64,000 nt of DNA from Photobacterium proteolyticum (GTDB lineage: Bacteria; Pseudomonadota; Gammaproteobacteria; Enterobacterales; Vibrionaceae): positions 110,032 through 174,031 of the forward strand of contig NZ_MJIL01000084.1 in NCBI RefSeq assembly GCF_001939735.1, in the 5' to 3' direction. The position numbers and the translations under genes are program-made. Under the pieces are notes generated by a model. The model searched no databases. It was not told the origin of the DNA and saw only the letters and a list, made by a program, of their open reading frames with translations. Of the stretch, positions 18,646 through 27,064 are shown one piece after another (position 1 is the stretch's first letter; every line of letters begins with the position of its first letter).

Positions 18646-18916
18646 TACTGCTTTCATTACCACTCTCGACATAACGCCACATAACCTCAACCTACATAAC
18701 GTCTTTCCACCAAGCGCTTGGCCAGGCGCTCGCTGAGGGGCTGGCAGTAAACATCGACTAGCATCCGCAGCAACCTATTCAATGAAAATATGATCACCGA
18801 TGTCTATTTCAAGGCTCCTTAACTGGAGCCTTTACCTTTTACGCTCAGCTCTATAACGCAATTTGGCGACCGTCTACTAACATAAACAGACAGCTTCCCT
18901 GTCTGAAAGGCCGCCA
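18646..18916. other. Leader region of dhaK with an isolated hairpin
   Basis: A second terminator-like hairpin (AAGGCTCC/GGAGCCTT, 18811-18832) followed by T-rich sequence lies about 80 bp before dhaK. It has no gene directly upstream, so it may end a small RNA or act as an attenuator. No other element is recognised. Confidence 0.4.
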
Positions 18917-19984
18917 ATGAAAAAGATGATCAACCACGTTGATAACGTCGTCAAAGAACAGCTTGAGGGAATGGCCAAAGCCTATCCTGAGCTCACAATA
19001 AACCTTGCCCCTTATTACATCTACCGCGCTTCCCAGGGGCGTCCGAAGGTTGCTTTGATATCCGGTGGAGGCAGTGGTCACGAGCCTATGCACGGTGGTT
19101 TTGTTGGCTATGGAATGCTTGATGCCGCCTGCCCCGGTGAAATATTTACTTCCCCGACGCCTGATCAAATGTACGAATGCGGCCGACAGGTGGATCGCGG
19201 AGAAGGTGTTCTATTTCTCGTCAAAAACTATACCGGTGATGTAATGAACTTTGAGGCAGCCGTTGAACTGCTGCATGCTGATGGCATAAACGTTCAGGCC
19301 ACCCTGATTGACGATGACGTCGCAGTTAAAGACAGCCTTTACACAGCCGGTCGCAGAGGTGTTGCCGCAACCGTTCTGGCAGAAAAAATACTCGGTGCAG
19401 CCACTGAAGTCGGCTACACCCTGGAGCAATGCTGTGAACTGGCCAAACGTATCGCCAATCAGGCGCGTTCGATAGGCGTTGCCCTGTCCGCCTGTACGGT
19501 GCCCGCAGCCGGACAACCCGGCTTTCAGTTGGCTGACAATGAAGTGGAATTTGGTATCGGTATCCATGGTGAGCCGGGCATCAAAAAGGTGCCGTATTCA
19601 GATTGTGATACAACCACCAGCGACATGATGGCGCAATTGCTCGACAACACACCATATCAACGCACTGTGCGACGTTGGGACAGCAATAACGGTGACTGGC
19701 AAGATGAGCAATGGGTAACCGCGACTATCGAGCAGGGAGACAAAGTCATCGTGCTGGTTAACAGCCTCGGCGGCACACCGTTATCTGAGTTATTTGCTGT
19801 TTACCGGAAAGCTGAAGAAGTTCTGGCTCAGGCAGGGATCACCATCGAGCGCAGGCTCATCGGTAGCTATTGCACGTCGCTCGATATGCAAGGCGTCTCC
19901 ATCACCCTGCTCAAAATAGACGATGAGATGCTGACACTGTGGGACCAGCCCGTTAACACGCCAGCCCTGCGCTGGGGCCTCTAG
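18917..19984 (+). CDS. dhaK: PTS-dependent dihydroxyacetone kinase, DhaK subunit
   Basis: The 355-residue protein corresponds to full-length E. coli DhaK (356 aa). The glycine-rich GGGSGHEPMHGGFVGYGML and CPGEIFTSPTPDQ segments line the substrate pocket. The substrate-binding histidine is present in the GIGIHGEPG segment near residue 218. DhaK binds dihydroxyacetone and normally receives phosphate from ADP bound to DhaL, which is recharged by DhaM. Here the next gene, 14 bp downstream, is dhaM, and no dhaL is present. Confidence 0.95.
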   Translation: MKKMINHVDNVVKEQLEGMAKAYPELTINLAPYYIYRASQGRPKVALISGGGSGHEPMHGGFVGYGMLDAACPGEIFTSPTPDQMYECGRQVDRGEGVLFLVKNYTGDVMNFEAAVELLHADGINVQATLIDDDVAVKDSLYTAGRRGVAATVLAEKILGAATEVGYTLEQCCELAKRIANQARSIGVALSACTVPAAGQPGFQLADNEVEFGIGIHGEPGIKKVPYSDCDTTTSDMMAQLLDNTPYQRTVRRWDSNNGDWQDEQWVTATIEQGDKVIVLVNSLGGTPLSELFAVYRKAEEVLAQAGITIERRLIGSYCTSLDMQGVSITLLKIDDEMLTLWDQPVNTPALRWGL

Positions 19985-19998
19985 TTGTAACAACGCTA

Positions 19999-20724
19999 AT
20001 GGTCAGCCTTGTTATTGTTTCCCACAGCCTGAAGCTTGCACAGGGATTGTTGGAGCTTGCCGAACAGGTAACCCAGGGCACAGTAAACATTGTACTAGCC
20101 GCCGGTATTGATGATCCTGAAAACCCGATTGGAACAAATGCCGTTGCGGTTATGGAGGCTATTGAAGCCGTTTATTCAGCAGACGGCGTGCTGGTAATGG
20201 TCGACTTAGGCAGTGCGATCCTCAGTGCTGAAACGGCACTTGATCTTATCGCACCAATACACCGTCAATCCGTCCAAATCTGTACCGCCCCTATTGTCGA
20301 AGGCTGTATTGCCGCCAGTGTCTCAGCGGCATCAGGATTACCGCTGGAGACGGTTTTCCAGGAGGCAAACAATGCCCTTAGCGCCAAAATCCAAGCCCTT
20401 GAGCAGCCACTGAAACCTGAAGAACCGAAAAGCGAAAATACAGAAGTTGATGCCAGCCATCATGAATCACAAACCGTTATCTGGAAGGTTCACCACGCCC
20501 ATGGGCTCCATATCCGCCCCGCCGCAATCCTTGCCAAAGCACTTAGCGCTTTTAACGCTGAAATTAGGCTGGCAAAAGCCGGCAAGTCCATCGATGCCAA
20601 GCATATCAACCAGATTCTCTCACTGAACATCCAACACAATGACACGCTTATCTTCACCATCCTTGGCGAGGATGCCGAACAAGCCGTCGAAGTCTTGCAG
20701 CACATCTCTACAAACAATCTTTAG
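19999..20724 (+). CDS. dhaM: PTS dihydroxyacetone phosphotransferase DhaM (EIIA plus HPr-like domains)
   Basis: The 241-residue protein has a mannose-type EIIA domain (residues 1-130) with the phospho-accepting His9 in IVSHS and MVDLGSAILSAE. An HPr-like domain (about 155-241) follows, with its active His in AHGLHIRPAA. The enzyme I-like third domain of E. coli DhaM is absent, as in many other bacteria. DhaM normally phosphorylates ADP bound to DhaL, but dhaL is missing. The start lacks an obvious Shine-Dalgarno sequence. Confidence 0.9.
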   Translation: MVSLVIVSHSLKLAQGLLELAEQVTQGTVNIVLAAGIDDPENPIGTNAVAVMEAIEAVYSADGVLVMVDLGSAILSAETALDLIAPIHRQSVQICTAPIVEGCIAASVSAASGLPLETVFQEANNALSAKIQALEQPLKPEEPKSENTEVDASHHESQTVIWKVHHAHGLHIRPAAILAKALSAFNAEIRLAKAGKSIDAKHINQILSLNIQHNDTLIFTILGEDAEQAVEVLQHISTNNL

Positions 20725-20961
20725 TTAATTGACAAAAGTCGATTCTATATTTGTCACGTAATTTAATTTTAAACAAGCGCACAAGCAACCATTAAGCATC
20801 AGATATAAAATAACAATATTATTAACCCTGTAATATAACGTTAACCCTCCAGCTTTTATCAATATATTTATTGTGGTTATTCTCAAAGCTGAGGTTGAAG
20901 ATGACTATCACCAAAACAATACTAAAACAACAAACACAACAATTAATAACGCTAGGTTTCC

Positions 20962-21375
20962 GTGTTTATAAAATATACCTTAACTACCTTCATCCTGATG
21001 TTAACTCATCCTCTGTTTGCTGGTACTGCGTTACCTATTAGCGTGCAGAGTGCCAACTATAACGTCAACGCTGCCCCGGAAGACTTCCCTATCACGTTGA
21101 ATAATATACACTCCTGGCTCATCATCATTGATGCCCCTTCAGGGCACCCAGTTGAGGATTTAGAGTTCACAGTCAAGGGTGGCATGCCTGAGCACCAACA
21201 CGGCCTCCCCTCCCAGCCTAAGCTAATTGATGAAATCAATCCGGGGAAATACATTATTGATGGCGTGAAATTTAATATGTATGGGAAATGGCAGATTGAA
21301 CTTATTGGTATTAATAATAGTTCAGACTTCTATCAAAAAATAGAATTTGATTTAGATCATGACAACGCCAATTAA
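20962..21375 (+). CDS. Exported YtkA/FixH-like protein
   Basis: The 137-residue protein begins with GTG at 20962. It has a signal peptide (ILMLTHPLFAG) and a small beta domain with the YtkA-like hallmark GGMPEHQHGLPSQP followed by the KFNMYGKWQIELIG segment. YtkA-like domains are periplasmic and often sit beside copper or haem proteins. The last 17 bases overlap the start of the di-haem peroxidase gene, so translation is coupled. Confidence 0.75.
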   Translation: MFIKYTLTTFILMLTHPLFAGTALPISVQSANYNVNAAPEDFPITLNNIHSWLIIIDAPSGHPVEDLEFTVKGGMPEHQHGLPSQPKLIDEINPGKYIIDGVKFNMYGKWQIELIGINNSSDFYQKIEFDLDHDNAN

Positions 21376-22621
21376 AATATCATTAATAACTTCATGTGCT
21401 ACGGCCTTATTAGCTATTAGCCTAATAATAAATGTATCGACGTCTGAAGAAGCACAATGGAGTCAAAATGAGTTGGCTATTCTTAGCAGCTTGCGCCTCC
21501 CTAAAAAGTGGGAGGTAAATGACGCCTCAAATCTATATCTGCACGATAAACAGGCGGTATTGCTTGGGGAACGACTTTTCAGTGACACCCAACTAAGCAG
21601 ATCTAAACAAGTTGCTTGTGCAAGCTGCCACCAGCCAGAACATTATTTCACTCTTAATCCAGATAATGATCTATCAATAACAAAGCAAGTTCCGTCATTG
21701 CTCGGTGCAGCCAACTTTAACTGGTACATGCTCGACGGAAGGGCTGATAGCCTATGGGCCCAGGCTCTGAAGCCACTAGAGAACCACATCGAACACGGCG
21801 GTACACGCACTCAGTATGTACTACACGTCCTTGACAAATATCCGCAACTTTACCAAACAATTTTTGGTCCTATTCCTGATGAGCTCACCGATACAGTACT
21901 GCCAGCCCAAGCCTCCCCAAGCAGCCAGTACCCTACGGAGCAACAGCAGTGGCACCAGCTAGACAAAAATATCCAAGAAGCCATTAACCGAGTTTTCGCT
22001 AATATTGGGAAATCTCTAGCAGCTTATCAGGCAACCCTATGGCCGGTGGATACACGATTTGATCGTTATGTCGATCAAATGATGGCTGCAACAGAGAAAT
22101 CGAGTCTGACTCAAGCTCCTCTCCTGGATGCACAAGAAGTCGCAGGGCTGAAAATTTTCATCAACGAGCAAGGGCAGTGCTTACGATGCCATAATGGCCC
22201 ATTGCTATCTAATGGCGGATTTCATGCCACAACCATTCCCGAGCCTCATCCCGATGCGCAAAAAGGACATAGGAGTGGCCTTGAACTTGCCTTTGCCGAT
22301 CCATTCAACTGCCTAGGTCGCTATAGCGACAGCCTGCCATCACAATGCAAGGAACTACTGTTCAGCAAAAGAGCCGCAGACGAACTCAAGGGAGCAACGA
22401 AGGTCCCAAGCCTGAGGAATGTTTCAGCAACAGCCCCTTATATGCATGCCGGACAATTTAGCACCCTAAAAGACGTACTCCAATACTACAACCGGGCTGC
22501 AAAAACTATCGGTACACATTCAGACATTGCAGCACTTAAATTATTACCCTATCAACTCAACCAGCTCGAAGCATTTCTCTTGACGCTGACGGCAGCACCC
22601 AATAACGAGTCAGCAAAATGA
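21359..22621 (+). CDS. Di-haem cytochrome c peroxidase / MauG-family protein
   Basis: The 420-residue protein has an N-terminal membrane or signal segment (SCATALLAISLIINVS) and two CxxCH haem-binding motifs (CASCH near residue 92 and CLRCH near 277). The overall domain order is that of bacterial di-haem peroxidases, including the C-terminal TAPYMHAGQFSTLKDVLQYYN. Such proteins reduce peroxide or oxidise protein substrates in the periplasm. It is between the YtkA-like gene and a multi-pass membrane protein and seems part of that operon. Confidence 0.9.
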   Translation: MTTPIKISLITSCATALLAISLIINVSTSEEAQWSQNELAILSSLRLPKKWEVNDASNLYLHDKQAVLLGERLFSDTQLSRSKQVACASCHQPEHYFTLNPDNDLSITKQVPSLLGAANFNWYMLDGRADSLWAQALKPLENHIEHGGTRTQYVLHVLDKYPQLYQTIFGPIPDELTDTVLPAQASPSSQYPTEQQQWHQLDKNIQEAINRVFANIGKSLAAYQATLWPVDTRFDRYVDQMMAATEKSSLTQAPLLDAQEVAGLKIFINEQGQCLRCHNGPLLSNGGFHATTIPEPHPDAQKGHRSGLELAFADPFNCLGRYSDSLPSQCKELLFSKRAADELKGATKVPSLRNVSATAPYMHAGQFSTLKDVLQYYNRAAKTIGTHSDIAALKLLPYQLNQLEAFLLTLTAAPNNESAK

Positions 22622-22652
22622 TCCGAGATAACCCTTTGAGAGGATACAATTA

Positions 22653-23672
22653 ATGAAAAGAATGAAATTACCTCATGGTAAGGCTTGGTTTGTCATTACC
22701 GTCAGTTTGGCTTGCCTTTGTTTTAGCAACCCCGGATACGCCCACGTAAGGTGGTTTATCCCCGATGGCACCAACCCAGATGTTAACCTCCCCTTCGATC
22801 TGATTGCACTTGCACTTACTGTGGCAACACTCAGCCTGTTCACCTTAGCCGTACTATTCACCCGAGTCACAATCGTGCCGCAGTCATTAAAAGCAGGTCT
22901 AACCCGCCCTGTTGTTACGTCCCATCCATGGCTGTGGTACTTCCTGGTGCTGATTCTTAACTGTTACCTTGCCATTAACCTATTGCAGGGGGAGTTCCTT
23001 GCCCCGAACCTTACTCTCTCACCCCAGCTTGCACTATACGGTGTCATCATCCAGGTTGCTGCTATCGTCCTTATGGCAATTTCAGTTAGCCTCACGGGTG
23101 TTGCAATTGTACTCACCTCTCTCGCACTGCTGCTTTTCTTTCCTTTTTTTATCGCGCTTGATTATCTGTTCGAGTTCTTGTTCGTTGGTCTTGCACTGGT
23201 TTTTATTGGTCCGAGCCTTAACAGAAATGACTACAGCCTTTGTAAATCCTTGGGGCAGAATAAGAATCAATGGCGAAGAACTGCTGTTCATCTCATTCGG
23301 ATAGGACTTGGGCTTCAGTTATTAGAACTGGGGATCCACAATAAACTTATGCTTCCAGGCATGGCATTGGCATTTATCGACCAAAACGAGTACTACAATT
23401 TCTTTCCTCTACTCAATCTCCCCCAGATCAGCAACCTTCACTTCGTCCTATTCGTCGGGGTAAGTGAAACAGTTATCGGGCTACTCCTTATAGCCAATCT
23501 TGCCAACCGAATAATTTACACCCTGTTGCTGGCGATATTCACCACAACTTTTCTGCTTTCTGGTTGGGATGAGCTTGTCGGACATATGCCAATCTTCATC
23601 ATCCTCTTTATCTTATTGCTGGAAGCAGGGAGTTCAGATTCGGAACAAGTAAGGAGACGTGCTTGGCCATAA
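22653..23672 (+). CDS. DoxX-like multi-pass membrane protein
   Basis: The 339-residue protein has a cleavable leader (SLACLCFSNPGYAH) then about seven membrane segments. The second half has the DoxX-like pattern with RIGLGLQLLELGIHNKL and a conserved small-residue helix. The name HVRWF directly after the leader is a short conserved-looking segment. It is placed downstream of the YtkA-like and di-haem genes, so it may help in electron transfer or metal handling of that cluster. Function unproven. Confidence 0.6.
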   Translation: MKRMKLPHGKAWFVITVSLACLCFSNPGYAHVRWFIPDGTNPDVNLPFDLIALALTVATLSLFTLAVLFTRVTIVPQSLKAGLTRPVVTSHPWLWYFLVLILNCYLAINLLQGEFLAPNLTLSPQLALYGVIIQVAAIVLMAISVSLTGVAIVLTSLALLLFFPFFIALDYLFEFLFVGLALVFIGPSLNRNDYSLCKSLGQNKNQWRRTAVHLIRIGLGLQLLELGIHNKLMLPGMALAFIDQNEYYNFFPLLNLPQISNLHFVLFVGVSETVIGLLLIANLANRIIYTLLLAIFTTTFLLSGWDELVGHMPIFIILFILLLEAGSSDSEQVRRRAWP

Positions 23673-24081
23673 TGCTTGGTCATTAACGCAGTGAATATTA
23701 TGTGGGGGGAATGGACATATATGCAACTGGGAGACAGCAGCATCTTCCCATTTATTCAACTCGGCTGGATAAGATGTAACCATCTAATATATAACAGTTT
23801 TATTACAATTTAACTGCAGCAATAAATGGGACGAAAACGACACAAAAAGAGGACGAATAAAACAAAACAGGTGTACGCAAAAAATTTGATCTGCCACCAT
23901 GATTTCTCAAGAGCTGGAACAGTCAAAGGTACCCCCAAACTCGCCCAATTCAAAGCAGGTTTTCATACAATTTGCACTATTATGCGATATGTCACAAAGT
24001 GGATTTTATCGTCTTAACTCTTCCAGTTTCGTTTGGTAAAGATAAGTTGATTTCGACGCAGGGTTTCTTTAGGAGGTAATT
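23673..24081. other. Intergenic region
   Basis: I see no convincing gene. A 64-codon frame at 23826-24017 is rich in basic residues and lacks a good start context, so I do not call it. Confidence 0.35.
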
Positions 24082-24279
24082 GTGTCTATCAATTCTATCG
24101 ACCACACAGAGATTGCAGATGTTGCTTCTAAGTGGGATTACAAAGATGAAACTGCCTCAAGCGTAGCTCAATCCAAACGCCAACAGGCAGAAGCAAGACG
24201 CCGTATCGAAATGCTTCGCGACATTCGTGATAGCGGCCTGACTATCGCGGAAGCAAAGGAGTTGGGGTTAATTCACTAA
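24082..24279 (+). CDS. Small hypothetical protein (65 aa)
   Basis: It starts with GTG at 24082 directly after a strong GGAGG. The protein is hydrophilic with a basic, helical centre (QQAEARRRIEMLRDIRDS) and a tail resembling a short helix-turn-helix (GLTIAEAKELGLI). No family is recognised, but the ribosome-binding site makes it a likely gene. It is a single unit before trxC. Confidence 0.65.
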   Translation: MSINSIDHTEIADVASKWDYKDETASSVAQSKRQQAEARRRIEMLRDIRDSGLTIAEAKELGLIH

Positions 24280-24429
24280 CAAACAAAGTACTTGACCGAA
24301 GTCAGTTAAAGTGAAGTTAGCCAGTACTTTAACTTGATAGAAACAATCTATCGTATCAATCTATTATTCCGGCTTTTCTAATCTTGGGGTAGTCGTTACA
24401 TTATTGCCAAAGACTCTTAATGGAATACA

Positions 24430-24870
24430 ATGATGACCACTATGACTACCCGTTGCCCACACTGCAAGGCACTCAACCGTTTCCCGACCGAACGCGTTAA
24501 CGACGTTGCCTCATGTGGCGCATGCAAAGATAAGTTACTGGACGGTAAGCCCGTTGAAGGCACAACCGACAACTTCCTGTCCCTGATCCAGGGCGATAAA
24601 GCTGTGGTAGTCGATTTTTGGGCACCATGGTGTAACCCTTGTGTAGGCTTTGCCCCCATCTTTGAAGATGTTGCCGCTGAGCGCGACGGAGATATTCGCT
24701 TCGTTAAAATTGATACCGAAGCTCAGCAAACACTTGCAGCTCAATACCGGATTCGTTCTATTCCAACGATTATGGTGTTTAAAAACGGCCAAGTTATCGA
24801 CACAATCAACGGCGCACTACCTAAAGGCCAGTTCGACCAATGGCTAAACCAGGCGCTGACCAAAGCCTAG
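24430..24870 (+). CDS. trxC: Thioredoxin 2 (TrxC)
   Basis: The 146-residue protein has an N-terminal zinc ribbon (CPHC near residue 9 and CGAC near 29) followed by a thioredoxin domain, the layout of TrxC. The active site reads WAPWCNPC instead of the usual WCGPC, and the residue after it is Val, not Arg or Lys. The cis-proline SIPTIMVFKNGQV is normal. TrxC reduces disulfides in the cytoplasm, often under oxidative stress. The start at 24430 has several ATG alternatives (24433, 24442). Confidence 0.9.
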   Translation: MMTTMTTRCPHCKALNRFPTERVNDVASCGACKDKLLDGKPVEGTTDNFLSLIQGDKAVVVDFWAPWCNPCVGFAPIFEDVAAERDGDIRFVKIDTEAQQTLAAQYRIRSIPTIMVFKNGQVIDTINGALPKGQFDQWLNQALTKA

Positions 24871-24892
24871 TACCTGGATCTCGCCAATTCGA

Positions 24893-24923
24893 AGGGTGGA
24901 TACAGCCGCGAGTATCCATCCCT
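24893..24923 (+). terminator. Hairpin downstream of trxC
   Basis: GGGTGGATAC pairs with GTATCCATCC around an 8-base loop, 20 bp after the trxC stop. The T-tract is short, so termination strength is uncertain. Confidence 0.5.
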
Positions 24924-25078
24924 GTTTGACAGTAACTCAATTGTGACTTGCAGCATCTTTCCTGATACCGGTATCAGCTCTTCCCGTCATACATATTTTC
25001 TAGTTCGACAGCTCGCTGGATGGTAATCATATTCGGTAAATTGTGTAAAGCTCATGTTCAAGAGCCCAAATACGAGCA

Positions 25079-25438
25079 CTATAGGAATGGCTGTACGGCA
25101 TACACCACAGCACTCGATAGCAATAAGGTGATCATCGCCGGGATCCCATCTTTCCATGTATCAAACCGCAGGTGACAGACAATGGCCCCCATTGATGTTC
25201 CAGCCAGAGCCAATGCTCCCAGCACTCCCCAAAAGCTACCCTGAAACCAGATAGCAATACCGCCAAATAACTCCGCTAATCCGACCAAAAACATAAACTG
25301 GCGATTAAGTCCGTATGAATGGAAGAAGGCTAACTGCTTATCAAAAATCATCTTCTGCCAGCCTAGTAGCTTGATAGAACTGGCAAACATGAAAAATGCC
25401 GAAAGCAACCCGGTGGCTACTGAAGTAAAAATGTTCAT
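25079..25438 (-). CDS. DoxX-family membrane protein
   Basis: The start at 25438 (MNIFTSVATGLL) is preferred, because the upstream extension to 25519 reads through the promoter region of the divergent LysR gene. The 119-residue protein has four membrane segments with the DoxX pattern (FMFASSIKLLG, LVGLAELFGGIAIW, LALAGTSMGAIVCH). Members often affect redox or quinone balance. The divergent LysR protein is a probable regulator. Confidence 0.82.
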   Translation of the reverse strand: MNIFTSVATGLLSAFFMFASSIKLLGWQKMIFDKQLAFFHSYGLNRQFMFLVGLAELFGGIAIWFQGSFWGVLGALALAGTSMGAIVCHLRFDTWKDGIPAMITLLLSSAVVYAVQPFL

Positions 25439-25521
25439 TATGCTCTTTATCCTATTGATGGGTTGAAAAGAGCTTACACTCGCACCATTATTATCAGTAG
25501 TGATTACGCCTGATAACAATT

Positions 25522-26442
25522 ATGAATAGAAATAATATTTCAAAAGTTGACCTTAACCTCTTGAAATCACTGTACGCCTTGCTCGAAGAAAAGCATGTCG
25601 GGCGTGCAGCAGCAAGAATGAATGTCAGCCAGTCCGCGATGAGCCACACATTGACCAGGCTGCGAACGACATTCAATGATCCGCTGTTTATTCGAAATGC
25701 AAAGGGACTGGAGCCAACCAGTTACGCCCTCGAGCTTTCAGGCAAGCTGAGATTCATACTGGATGAAATAGATACCCTCTTGACACCGAAGTCCTTGAAT
25801 TTGGCGACGGTAAGATGTCAGTTCAGGATCCAGACCCATGACTTTCTCATTGCAACTTACCTTGCAGACGCCTTCAGGGCGATCAAAGATGAAGCGCCAA
25901 ACATCATCTTTGATATACAGATTTTAACAGCCGACAGCGACCAGAGACTGGATAAAGGTGAACTGGAGATGATCATTGGTGCCGGCCTGCAAGCCAATCC
26001 CCGCTTTATGCAAAAGCGCCTCGCCGACGAGGAACTCGTTTGCTTGCTGGATAAACACCACCCGGTGCTGGCGAACTGGAATAGCAACGCGATATTCCTC
26101 TATCCCCACATCCAATCCAGCCTTCTCGATGACAAAGATGATCCCGTCACGCGGTATGGGAAAGAAGCAGGACTGCCTGAACGGCAGATTGGCCTCTATA
26201 CCGAGACACTCAATTCACAGTTAGCTTTGCTACCAAACTCAAACCTAATTGCTTTCCTTCCTATGTCAATCGCAAGGCAAGGTCAGCAATTTTACGGACT
26301 CGAGCGAAAGTCATGCCCCTTTCCTCTCCCTGTCGTAACCATCCGCGGAATTTGGCATGAGCGACACCAAAATGAGCCTGTTCACCAGTGGATCCGAGAT
26401 AAAATTGATAATGCATTCAAGCAGCTCAAAGGAAATAAATGA
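25522..26442 (+). CDS. LysR-family transcriptional regulator
   Basis: The 306-residue protein has the N-terminal LysR helix-turn-helix (VDLNLLKSLYALLEEKHV, AAARMNVSQSAMSHTLTRLR, DPLFIR) and a substrate-binding domain typical of the NodD/NahR-like LysR group (LLTPKSLNLATVRCQF and IGAGLQANPR). It is divergent from the DoxX gene across 83 bp, so it probably regulates that gene and itself. The effector is unknown. Confidence 0.92.
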   Translation: MNRNNISKVDLNLLKSLYALLEEKHVGRAAARMNVSQSAMSHTLTRLRTTFNDPLFIRNAKGLEPTSYALELSGKLRFILDEIDTLLTPKSLNLATVRCQFRIQTHDFLIATYLADAFRAIKDEAPNIIFDIQILTADSDQRLDKGELEMIIGAGLQANPRFMQKRLADEELVCLLDKHHPVLANWNSNAIFLYPHIQSSLLDDKDDPVTRYGKEAGLPERQIGLYTETLNSQLALLPNSNLIAFLPMSIARQGQQFYGLERKSCPFPLPVVTIRGIWHERHQNEPVHQWIRDKIDNAFKQLKGNK

Positions 26443-27064
26443 AAGTGATATACCAAACACTGTAACCGTAGCGTTTTTTCAGATATCTGATTGCATTGGC
26501 AATATAAATTACACAACATTTTATTTAGACGTAAATCTCAACCTTTGAGTAATTGTTTTTAATCTTTTTACAAAAAAACATGTAGAAACTCTGAGATTTA
26601 AAAACACAGAAACTAATCCTTACAAGGAATATTACCATCTCGTTTTGAGATACAATTAGAAAACAAAACCAATTTAAATCATCACTACAGTTCTTACAAC
26701 TAATACAACCCTGTCTAAACCCAACCAAAATCAAACTGTAAACAGCTGATACAAAACAACAAATAAAAACAATCATGATAGATGAGAATATTACCTAAAT
26801 AGATAGATATAAATAAATCCATAGTGAATATTTGTCATACTATTATTTCAACTCTCAATAAAAACAGACTTGAACAATAACACGGCTAAATTTAACCTCC
26901 CGCCGCATTGTTATTTTTCATATTGAGATATCAATCAAAGTTAAGAAGCGATAAAAGTTAATTTTGTTTTTAGTTTAACTTAAAACTAAAAACACGTGTT
27001 AGGAATGAAATTTTTGAATTTGTTTATTCAAATAATGTAGCGTTTAAATCATTAAGGATATGGA
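26443..27064. other. Very AT-rich intergenic region (about 620 bp)
   Basis: Base composition is clearly more AT-rich than neighbouring genes. No convincing gene is visible on either strand. It forms the upstream region of the large lipoprotein gene and may be an H-NS-type silencing target. Confidence 0.45.

Noticed and set aside
23826..24017. 63-residue basic ORF
   Set aside because: No ribosome-binding site and composition typical of random sequence.
26525..26776. 83-codon minus-strand ORF with hydrophobic start
   Set aside because: Lies in very AT-rich DNA where random frames look hydrophobic; no start context.
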